Assembly (NCBI GenBank): GCA_018524725.1
Contig: JAEUWP010000602.1
Location: 62,001-126,000 of the forward strand
Direction: 5' to 3'
Length of the DNA: 64,000 bases
Source of the DNA: Podaxis mareebaensis
Lineage: Eukaryota; Basidiomycota; Agaricomycetes; Agaricales; Agaricaceae
Shown here: one piece after another, positions 11,625 through 21,292 of the stretch
Layout of the letters: each line of letters opens with the position of its first letter
Position numbering within the stretch: position 1 is the stretch's first letter
Translations under genes and position numbers: made by a program
Notes under the pieces: model-generated
Database searches by the model: none
What the model saw: only the letters and a program-made list of their open reading frames with translations
Told to the model about the DNA's origin: nothing

Positions 11625-13576
11625 ATGAAAGCGACAAAGCTATGGGTTGGGTTTAGGATGTGCCGGGTCGTGGTCTTCGGTGAGATCTTTCTGACTTACA
11701 GAAAAAAGGGCTGAATATAACCTTCCGTGGAAGCCATTGCCACCATAATGAGCATAGCGCTGTCAATCATCTATGCCGTTCTCCTTCTCAGGGGATGGAA
11801 ATTCTACAGCAACGCACAACGTACGAGTGTGTTTTCTCTGGTCCTCCCTGTTTGCTAATGCCTAATCCCTACAGGCGCTATCATGATCATGATTCTTGCT
11901 ACTTATGGTTTTTCTGCCATTTTACTATACCTCATGTAATAAGCAATCTCCCCTCCCTCTTGGTACTTCGTTTCTCACATATGAACTCAGGATAATTGTC
12001 CGGTTCCGTTTATGGCTGGATGGGGCCCGCGTTGCATTTCTTGCGTTATTTCAAGGAGGCAAGTCTTTAGTCCCCTTAATCTGCAATCAACCTCACAACT
12101 CGTAGGCGCGACGGTCGCATTCGCTATCTTCAAACCCTCACTACCCTGTAATAATCTAGGTATGTAGGTTTTGTCTCCTTGTCGTCATGGATACTTACAC
12201 TGCACGTAGGCACCGTTCAGACCTGCAAGACAGTGTCGACGGTCGCCACTTTTGTGGGTTGGTCGCTCGCTGGTCTTCGTAAGCTATTGCCTCCAAACAT
12301 CTAGTTTGACCACTCATATGAACATAACTTCCTTCAAGTCATACTTTATGCGTTCTGCCTGGCAGTCATGTCGTACATTCCTCAGCCCCCTCCACCGACA
12401 AACCCAGAGGAGAGCCTCAGCGACTATCGCCATCAATCTGGTCATTCCTCTTCGCCCTCTGTAATTAGCTCAGCAAGTTCTAGGACTTGGGTTCCTGATT
12501 CAAAGTCGGACACCTGGAAAGACGAAAAACGCCGTAGTCTGATCTCGGACGAGAGCTCGGACTATTCACAGTTCTCCTGGATCGGCTCTCGTGCCACAAC
12601 ACCTCATATCAGATCCCCTTCCCTCGCCAGTCGAGGTACAGTGGGCCCAGAGCAATATGGTGTTTATAGACCAAACACACCTCAATCTATTCGTTCCCCT
12701 GCTGCGAGCTCCATTTCCAGTTTTGTCTACCCGAGTATCACTGCCCCAAATTATAACGCAGGCAGATTCACCCCCCAACCGTCCGGCTCCTACTCTGATC
12801 CAAGTACCCCCCTTTCTCCACCAAAGACTAGGGCTCCACTCCTGCCTAACCCGTTCATGGAGTCGCCGTCACGAAGTGGGACCCCAGCATCCGTAGCATC
12901 GTTCCGTAGTGATGGGTTCTTGTATACTCCCCAGTATGCCCATGCGAGGAGCCTGACAGGCCACCCAATTCCCTCCTCTCTTTTAGCTGGTGGTCGACTT
13001 ACACCTCGGCCAGCGTATGACAATCAATTGAAGCGATTCCTTCCAGGAAACATGCAGGATGGGGTTGCTTCTCCTTCACCTCGTCCAGAGCTCATATTTG
13101 AGAGATTCCACAACAACTCGACGCCATTTGCTCTACAACCTGGTTTACCAACAGGGGATACACGCGGCTCCATGAAGTCACCAGATGCCGTCACGGTATT
13201 GTCCCAGAGTGCGAGTATCCATATTCCACCCAGTCGGAGGGTCAGCTTGGTCTCCGTCCCTCGTTCACCCTCGCCCCCCAACGTTTCACCTCACGTGGGT
13301 CTGCCGTTGTCACCCGGGGCACTTGCTCTACCTGCACACCCAAGGCTATATCCTGTGAACTTACGCGGCCCTCAGCGTTTCCAGGAAGTCAGGAGATTTG
13401 GGTCGTCGCCTGACTTGAGAATGGGTGCCCCTGTGGTTGGCGTTCAGAGGGCTCCTAGCGTTGACCCGATGACGAATTCGAGGCAGTTGGTTCCGGCACA
13501 AAGATCAGCTAACCCTGCCTCTAGGCCTTTACCAAGAGCCCCCGATCAGACGAAGCAAGTTCGATTTACCCCTTAG
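11625..13576 (+). CDS. MARVEL-like tetraspan membrane protein 3
   Basis: Start set at ATG 11625, because a first exon 11625-11679 spliced to 11734 completes a proper first helix (RVVVFAIATIMSIALSIIYA). A start at 11748 would leave it truncated. Further helices: MIMILATYGFSAILLYLMII, a segment around LFQGGATVAFAIF, and VATFVGWSLAGLLILYAFCL. A two-Cys loop (LPCNN and QTCKT) precedes helix 4. The intron 12059-12105 begins with GC (gcaagt) and keeps frame. The last exon (from about 12340) encodes a cytosolic tail of about 410 residues rich in Ser, Pro, Arg, with many SPS and TPxSP-like sites and no known domain. It matches genes 1 and 2 of this group in topology, loop cysteines and tail style. 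Confidence 0.72.
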
Positions 13577-13887
13577 TAGAAGTAGCCTCAGACCGCTTCT
13601 GAGTGTCAACATTCGGACTAAATGTAGTGATGTCACGCAGCTCCCTTTCTATATTTACGAGTGATTGCTAGGTGTATACTACTGCTCTGCCATATGAGGC
13701 CCTAATTCCTACCGCGTTTGAGGCCGTAGGTAGACTGCACTTGCACAGATGTATTAACATCCTCAATAGCAATGACGTCACACCGATTTGATATTTGTTG
13801 TCATGGGTTTGGAATAAGTAAAACGGACGTTCGTCTTCACGGTGCCACCATCGTCACCACACTTTAAGCTCTTGCATCTCGTCTTCA
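13577..13887. promoter_or_regulatory. Intergenic region with CRE-like site upstream of FUN14 gene
   Basis: A perfect TGACGTCA palindrome sits at 13773-13780, 108 bases before the FUN14-family start codon. This is the consensus of ATF/CREB bZIP factors. Its use is inferred from sequence only. Confidence 0.4.
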
Positions 13888-14668
13888 ATGTTCTTCCCGC
13901 GCATTGGGCAGCAGGTTCACCAGATTGGTCTGACGCGACCGTGGTTACGATTCCGCTTTCAATCTCTGGATACCACTCTCCCATTATGTTTCCGCCATGG
14001 AATACAGGCATCGGCCTTGAAACCAGGAGTTGGACAGCGTGCATGGAGAACGCTCTATGCTAAGCGTGCATTCGGGTCCTCCGCTATTGTTAGCATTGGT
14101 CTCGGAGTCTCAGCGTTCGCGAGACCCAAAGTTCTATGTGAAGGTGAGCCTTTCTTGCCAATATTCGTTGTGTCTGGCTCAAGCACGTATGAAGCCCCAC
14201 CTCTAGGTGTTGCGCCCAATCTGGAGAAGGAGCCTTGTGGTCCCATTGATCACAAGGAGTACCCTCCTCCTCCACAATCCTCATTGTCCATGTTTGAGCT
14301 CACCTTTGGTGCAGTCATGGGCATCTGTGCAGGCGTGTTCGTAAAGAAGGGCGCGAAAGCTGTCGCTTGGTTCTTGGGTGGTGTATTCGTGCTCCTACAG
14401 GTATGGCTTCTGGTTCGGTTCGTGGGTCACTGAGTGATGGATTCCCCTCGTATTGTAGTACCTCGGTTCAAAATCTTTGATCAAAGTTGACTGGTCCAAG
14501 ATGTCATCGCGCTTTGAGAACCTGTTCTATACCCGTGATGCCGTTGGGAACGCGAAGCCGCCCAATGTCTTGTCGCTGTGGAGGTGGTTGATTGATTTCT
14601 TGACGGCTGACTTTCAGCCACGGGCATCGTTCATTGCCGGATTTGCTTTGGGCCTTAGAATAGGCTGA
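13888..14668 (+). CDS. FUN14-domain mitochondrial protein
   Basis: Three exons. The N-terminus is Arg-rich and free of acidic residues for about 60 residues (MFFPRIGQQVHQIGLTRP onward), as in a mitochondrial targeting sequence. The FUN14 domain follows: ELTFGAVMGICAGVFVKKGA, then FLGGVFVLLQYLGSKSLIKV, a VDWSKM stretch, and a final hydrophobic helix ASFIAGFALGLRIG at the C-terminus. FUN14 proteins sit in the outer mitochondrial membrane; animal FUNDC1 is a mitophagy receptor, while fungal roles are less known. Intron 1 (14144-14206, 63 nt) is a multiple of three and has no stop, so an unspliced form would add 21 residues. Intron 2 starts at 14401 after LLQ. Family assignment is firm. Confidence 0.85.
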
Positions 14669-14866
14669 ATCCCTCTATCATTCTTCGTTCCTATAAATTG
14701 TGCAATATCCAAGTCGACATTACGCCGGATAGTCTGAGCGCTTTTGCTTGATAAGTAGCGCCCAAGCGCTTAAGCTCGGGGCCACACAGACACAAATAAG
14801 TGATCGGCATCAGAATTTTTGGTCTATCATCTACGGAATACGTTTTATCTTCAAAAAACCCAGAGG

Positions 14867-17336
14867 ATGGGCCGTCGCTCAAAGAACAAGCAGGGACCAC
14901 CACAACCTCTCGATTCTGACTCCCTTTCAGCGGGGAGAACCGGAAAACGCAAGGCTGACGACGAGGGTGTCAGTGGGGTACGACCTAACAAGAAACTAAA
15001 AGACGTTTCGAACAAGGTCAAGAGTAAATCCTTGTCGAAATCAAAACCGACCGTGCCAAACGGAAAAGGACGACCACAGGAGGAAAAAGATGAGAAGAAA
15101 TCAAAGAAGAAGGTGCAAATTCAGGAAAATGAGGACGGAGGTGCAGAGTCGACGGATGGATGGGAAGACGTTGACGACGAAATTGACTTGAAAGCGCAAG
15201 CTAGGTGCATCTGCATTGAATCATGTATCACTCAGGAAATGCTAATGCCATTTCGTCAGGTCTTTGTTCAATGACAGCGACAATGAATTCCCAACATTCC
15301 AGGGCGGTTTGGATGGATTTGAGGGTGAGGATGACGGTGTGTCCGAGGAGTGAGGTTCAGGATATCTTTCAGTCTCAAATACTTACCGTATGCATCTAGT
15401 GATGAGCCTCTAAGAGGTCCCGTTCAGGAATTCGATTTCGGTTCAGACGAGGAAGAGGAGGTCCAGTTAATCCCATCAAAAGTCAAAAAATCAAAACAAT
15501 TCGAACGCCCAGCGAAAATTATACCCACTGCCTCTGACGCGAGCGATTCAGATGACTCGGACGAGGGCGAAGAAGGGGGAAAGATTACAATGGCTAATAT
15601 GGAGGCTCGATCACGCGCGTTGGATGAGGCTGTTGCTGCTGAGGCCGAATTGGATGCAGAGGAGTTACGTCAAGCAGCTTTGGAAGCCGATGACGAGGAT
15701 GTGGATATGGCTGATGATGAAGAAGAGGTCGATGGAGAAATTCGGCTGCCTACAGCGGCGGAGAGGGAGGAGGAGAAGGCTCGAGGAGGACCTGATGTTC
15801 ATACCGTCCAACAGCGGATGAGGCATTGTGTTCGTGTGCTCGGGAATTTCAAAAAGCGCGCCGAAAAGGATCGGTGAGTATTCACGAACTCGTAATGATG
15901 TTTGTGACCTCTGTTGACTTCTGACTCCGGATAGCTCGCGAGCAGAATATATCGAGCAGCTAATTTCCGATATTGCTAGTTACTACGGATATAATGAATT
16001 CCTTGCAGAGAAGTTGTTCCAACTCTTCCCTGTGGCTGAGGTGCGTATAGCCTTTTTCGACCTGGGTCCCTGTAATCTAACGTAACCTCCAGGCAATCGA
16101 ATTTTTCGAAGCGAATGAGGTACCTCGACCCGTCACAATTAGGACAAATACACTTCGCACCCGCAGGCGAGACCTTGCGCAGGCATTGATCAATAGGGGA
16201 GTGAACCTGGAACCGATTGGTAAATGGACAAACGTTGGCCTTCAAGTGTTTGAAAGCAGTGTTCCCATTGGTGCGTTCTGCATTCTTAAGCTCAAGTTAC
16301 CTCATTAACGTCTCATGCAGGTGCTACTCCGGAATACTTGGCCGGTCATTATATGCTTCAAGCGGCATCGTCGTTCTTGCCCGTAATTGCCTTGTCTCCA
16401 CAACCCAATGAGCGTATTTTGGATATGGCGTCAGCTCCCGGTGGCAAAACAACACATATTGCGGCATTACTACAGAACACTGGAGTAGTTTTTGCAAATG
16501 ACGCCAATAAGGCTCGTACGAAGAGCCTCACAGCCAACGTTCACCGCCTTGGGTGCAAGAACGTGGTTGTATGCTCCTATGATGGTCGAGAGTTCCCGAA
16601 GGTTATGGGCGGTTTTGATCGTGTCTTGCTGGATGCACCCTGCAGTGGTACCGGTGTTATCAGCAAGGACTCCAGTGTAAAGGTCAACAAGGTGAGATAA
16701 GCCAACTCGAACTGCGTAAAGCTGTATCTTGACGTCAATCTCGTGCAGTCTGAACGGGACTTCACACTCCTCTCCCACCTGCAAAAGCAACTCATCCTGT
16801 GTGCTATTGATAGTGTGAGCCCCGAATCCAAAACAGGTGGTTACCTCGTGTATTCGACGTGTTCGGTTACTGTGGACGAAAATGAAGCAGTAGTCGATTA
16901 CGCGCTCCGGAAAAGGCCAAATGTAAAGCTCGTCGATACGGGCTTGTCTTTCGGTCGTGAGGGATTTACAAAATACCGGGGGAAGGTATTCAATCCCAGC
17001 GTGAGCCTCACTCGACGCTTCTATCCCCATGTGCACAACATGGATGGGTTCTTCGTTGCTAAGTTCAAGGTGGAGAGACGACCAAAATCAAAGACACTAT
17101 CTGAAGATGTCAATGACACTCCCACGATGGTTGCTGAGGGCCAAAATGTCGAAGATGTGGCTTTCGACTCGGATGAAGATCGGGTTTACATCGAAAGTGA
17201 ATTTAATCCCCCTTCCCATGAGATGACCCGAACGCTGATCATTGTCATGATAGAGGCGAAACGAAGGCAAATGAAAGCCAAGGGCTTGCGGCCCCCAGCA
17301 CGCAAGGCGCCGCCACAGGCACCCGAAAAAGAGTAA
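14867..17336 (+). CDS. NOP2: NOP2-type 25S rRNA (cytosine-C5) methyltransferase
   Basis: Nucleolar methyltransferase needed for large-subunit ribosome assembly, using SAM to methylate a 25S rRNA cytosine. The N-terminal 270 residues are charged, with Lys-rich then acidic blocks ([21 protein letters not shown]). The NOL1/NOP2/Sun domain has [20 protein letters not shown], the SAM motif [12 protein letters not shown], and the two catalytic cysteines in DAPCSGTGV and VYSTCSV. The start at ATG 14867 gives MGRRSKNKQ. Introns near 15206, 15351, 15875, 16041, 16274 and 16692 are GT-AG and in frame when the donor of the second is taken as gtgagg. A Lys-rich C-terminal tail is present. Domain, length and motif order are those of Nop2. 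Confidence 0.93.
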
Positions 17337-19830
17337 TCGTTGAACGAAGGTGTATCATGGGACCACATATTCGCTCATATTTTCTGATATTCCTTTGATG
17401 TACCTTAACTGCCACATAGATTCGTTCAGAATGATCTTGTATGTCTATCAAGTAGATGGGGAGAGGTATCAATTTGAGTACACGGTTTATCTAACTCCGT
17501 GGGTGGGCGAATTCCCTGACGGTGATAGGTAACCGCGAGGATGGGATCGGAACATACACTGTCGTGGAACAAGGATCTATGGCCATATATCAAGGAAATG
17601 GGTTCCAGGGTTCGTGGGGAAAGGACCAAGTGTTCGTCAAGAAGTCACATATACAGTGGTATGTCCTCTTGAGACTTGTTCATGTTATTAAGCCGTTCGC
17701 TTTCCCTGGCTGTAGTCCACTAGGTAATAAGTGCCGCATAAGAAATATGGAAGAATGCTCAACGACTAAGGACTTCAGGTTAAGATGTAATCGTCGCTGG
17801 GTATGACGCTAGTTTGCGGCAAGTGCTAGCCAAGCCTGCAACGGGTTGGAAAAACATGACATAGCTAGCGGTTATTTTTAGAATAACAGCAATTGGATAG
17901 CGTACGCGTGTTTCCCAAGTAGAGTTTAGCGAGGTTTCGGATACATCTCGGACCCGGGAAGGAACAGCTTGCGACAGAGATTACGTCGAAAGAGAAGATG
18001 ATCGCGGTCAGCAGGGCTGCTGGAGAGCTTAATGCGCAGGCAGGAAAGGTGACTCGAGGAATTCTATCTGATCCGTGACAGGCCCAGTCCGAGCAAGGAA
18101 ACCAGAATGTAATAAAGGCGCTCAGAATCCATTGGAGCGTTAGATATCATGGCAGGCGAGATCGGTGAGATTGATGGCATCTCGTAGGCATCAACATCAT
18201 CCCGATAGCATGGGTTAGTAGGGCTCCCATGAGGGCCAAAGAAATTAGGCCCCGGATATCCTGAGCCCGACTGAGCCACTTCAAAGACGAGATGGTCATG
18301 AGGTTGGATATATGAAGAGCACTTGACGGTCGGGGCGGAACTTACAGAACCTGGGAACGATCTCGTCAAGGTCTCGTCAAGGCTAAGCGGATATTTGAGA
18401 ATTGGGCGTTCTAAGAATAGGGTGTATGTGCAACCCCGTTTTCAGTGAGTTTTCAGTGAGAACTGAATTGAAACTGAATTGCTCCACACCCATAATCTCG
18501 CTGAAAACAAGGTTGCACATACACTCTAATGCTGAGAATCAATCGTACTGCATTGTCGAGTAGTCACAAGATAAGCGGGATCGGAGCCAAGCGGAAGAGC
18601 CTATTTGTCGGCACCATAAGATATATCGATCATAGATATGCAATAACCACATGCGCCGAACTTTACCGACACAGCAGCTCCGTTGCTACGGAGGACTGAA
18701 GCTAGCGTTTTGGAAATGCACAAAATAAATAACGCGGACCGAGAGGGGGACTAAGGGAAAAGAAGGAGTCTATAGAAGGTAACAATCAGCGACGGGTATG
18801 AACGTTGTTGAGAGAAAGAAGGGGCGGGAACAAAGAGGAGTGAAGGGATGGGGGCTTTAAGGATTCGTCCTATTGTTGCGGACTCCACTGCGACCCCTCG
18901 ACATGACGGGTGCAGGGTCGATATTTGTCGTCTCAACACCAAGGGAGAGATGGCGAAACAGTGAGTTCACACGATATGTATATCACACGACAGAAGAGGG
19001 GGAACGAGCAGTCGGATACATTGGAAGAGCTCCATCGGGTAGGACGGAAGGAGACGTGATTATTCCAGAGAGAAGATCATCTCAGTGGGAATGATATAGT
19101 CCACTTCACGTGGGTGACATTGGAACCCTGGCGTTACACTAGTTGCCGCCTTCTTTTGATGGGGGGAACTCTCCTTCTTGGAGGAGGCGTGGGATTAATT
19201 CAGAAAATTTCGCGTCGTTGAGAGCAGCCACATGGGCAAGCAGGGACAACCGAAAGACGAACGAGGTTGAGAAAATAACGGGGAGATGAGGGAACGTAGG
19301 GAGACACAAGGTTGACTAGGTCTGGAACGATCCGGTGACGTGATTCGGTTGTTCAATTGAAAACGAAATAGAAGACTGCTATATCCAGCGACTGCAGTAA
19401 TTGTTCAGGAAGAATTCAACTCGTCTTTCCTCCAGGTAAATAAAAGCACTGCCCGAGCAACATTCAGAAGAGCAGCGCTGACTGAGAGACCCAAGGACCA
19501 CCGGCGAGATAAGGACGGGGCAAGGGGTTGAATGGGAAAACAAGGTAGGCCAAGAAACGACCCTAGGATGTAAACAGGGATAGACACCAAACAAACATCC
19601 AAACACGGTGATCCCAATAAATAGAAGGTGCATCCAAAATTGTCTGTCTCCCTATCCCTTCCTTCTATTTTCTCTCACCTCCCCAACTCCAAGTGGGTTC
19701 ACAGGCTGCGTAGCACGCACTTCTTTCTCTATCTTGTCGATTGATACCCTTTTCATGTGAGTGTTCACTCGTATACCTTGTCAAGTTTCCCACTCAATAC
19801 GGGTCCTAGCTCACGAACCGTACCTGCATA
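17337..19830. other. Gene-poor stretch
   Basis: Two and a half kilobases without a recognisable gene. The longest open frames are about 100 codons (17522-17806 plus, 18064-18369 minus) and have no known domain or convincing exon partners. An inverted-repeat element is at 18419-18527. The last 250 bases (C/T-rich from about 19650) look like the promoter and leader of the gene at 19831. Confidence 0.45.
18419..18527. repeat. Short inverted-repeat element, MITE-like
   Basis: A 27-base arm at 18419-18445 (agggtgtatgtgcaac...) is matched in reverse complement by 18501-18527, with 24 of 27 positions pairing. The 55-base centre contains two tandem pairs: ttttcagtgag twice, then aactgaattg twice. 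The outer ends are flanked by AAT on both sides, possibly a 3-bp target duplication. The form fits a small non-autonomous DNA transposon, or a hairpin in a transcript. No second copy was found in this window by eye. Confidence 0.55.
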
Positions 19831-20887
19831 ATGTCTGCCCCTGAACCTACCGCTACTGCTACCACCCCCGCCGCCGTTGAGGAGACTAAGCCAGCCGAGA
19901 CCACTCCCGCTCCTGCTGCTGAAGTCCCCAAGGACGACGAACCTGCTCCTGTAAGCTACTTTAGAGCCATTGTTCCATTTTGTGACACTGACGCGTCTTG
20001 AAGGCTCCCAAGGAGGAGAAAACTGCTGAGGAAACTCCCGTCGCAGGTGAAGCCCCTCCCGCTGCTGCTGAGGGTGCTCCTGCTGCTGAGGAGCCTGCCA
20101 AGGAAGAGGCGAAGCCCGTATGTGTGTTTGAATGTTCAACTGTTGCGTTGTTAATTAACTGAGTTTCAGGCTGAGGGTGAAGCTAAGAAGGAGGATAGGC
20201 CCAAGAGTCCCAGCCTTCTTGCTAAACTCCTTGCCCCCTTCAAGGAGAAGAAGACCAAGGGACCCAAGTCCCCCAAGAAGGAGAAGAAGAAGGAAGAGGC
20301 TGAGGCCACTGAGGAGGCTCCCAGGGAGGAAGCGCCTGCTACCGAGGCTGCCGCCGAACCGGCTGCTGAGGCTCCCAAGGTTGAGGAGACTCCCGCTGCC
20401 GACCCTGTGAAGGAGACGTAAGTTGGCCATTCTTATTCCCACACTCCGAATATAACAATACTTTTCTAGTGAAAACGCTGCTCCCGCAACTGAAGCCGGT
20501 CCTGCTCCTGCCACTGAGACTACTGAGGACAAGGTGCGTAACCGGTTCTGGTCCGATATAACTTATTGTTCTGATGGTTGTATATAGAAGGAGGATAAGA
20601 AGGAGGACAAGAAGGAGGATAAGGTCTCCAAGGCTGCCAAGGTCGGGCGTCGCCTCTCCGCTCGCGTTGGCGACTTCTTCAAGCCCAGGACCAAGTCCGA
20701 AGTGGCAGCCCCCGCCAAGGTTGATGAGAACCCTCCCAAGATCGAAGAGCCCACTCCTGTCGCTCCTCTTGAGAACCCTGCAACGGAAGCCGGTGCTCCT
20801 GCTGCTGAATCAAAACCTGAGGAAAAACCTGCCGAGACCACCCCCGCCGCTCCTGCTGCTGCCCCCGTCGTTGCTGCCGCCGCCTAA
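19831..20887 (+). CDS. Ala/Pro/Glu/Lys-rich low-complexity protein
   Basis: Five exons with clean GT-AG introns encode about 260 residues with no known domain. Composition is extreme: Ala/Pro/Glu/Thr-rich acidic spacers (TPAAVEETKPAET and similar) alternate with two basic blocks. These are SLLAKLLAPFKEKKTKGPK and KVGRRLSARVGDFFKPRTK, preceded by a triple KEDK repeat. Codon use is strongly biased to GCT, CCC, GAG and AAG, hinting at high expression. The basic blocks could form amphipathic helices that bind membrane or an acidic partner, but this is inference. The ATG at 19831 is the first in frame. Function unknown. Confidence 0.7.
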
Positions 20888-21292
20888 AGAACGGGATTTA
20901 TGTAGGGTTTCTTGGGTCTCCTATGAATGACTGTTACGAATTTTTATTTACCATCTTTCTTGCCCTTATTCTCAATCATATCCCTTCTCGTGTGGATGCA
21001 TACCTTTCGCCCTTTTCTCATATGATACGTTTGGATTGGTCCATTGCTTATGATCTTCACGATTAGCCCTCCGCCTTTAGCATCTAATACTCGATCCATT
21101 CGCTGTCCCTCATACCCGGTAGTCTGTTTCTAGTGGATCGTGCTTATGTTTTTAGGTTCAATTGTAATCTTTTTCACTTCAATTTGAATATCTGTTGCCC
21201 GAGTAACCTGACGAGATTCGATTCCCCCAATTTGGTGATATGAGTCATCGATTAAGCTGCTAATCCAAGCCTCAAGTTGTACTTATTCTGTG
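20888..21292. other. Intergenic stretch
   Basis: T-rich 3' flank of the low-complexity protein gene and the promoter of the eIF2B epsilon gene. No other feature recognised. Confidence 0.4.

Noticed and set aside
12368..13576. Treating the 402-codon frame as a separate soluble protein
   Set aside because: It is the in-frame last exon of MARVEL-like gene 3; upstream exons with four membrane helices join it cleanly.
17522..17806. 94-codon plus-strand frame with GQG/GSWG-like residues
   Set aside because: No ATG context, splice partner or domain could be defended.
18064..18369. 101-codon minus-strand frame ending in a hydrophobic stretch
   Set aside because: Could suggest a GPI-anchored tail, but there is no signal peptide or flanking exon, and random frames of this size are common here.
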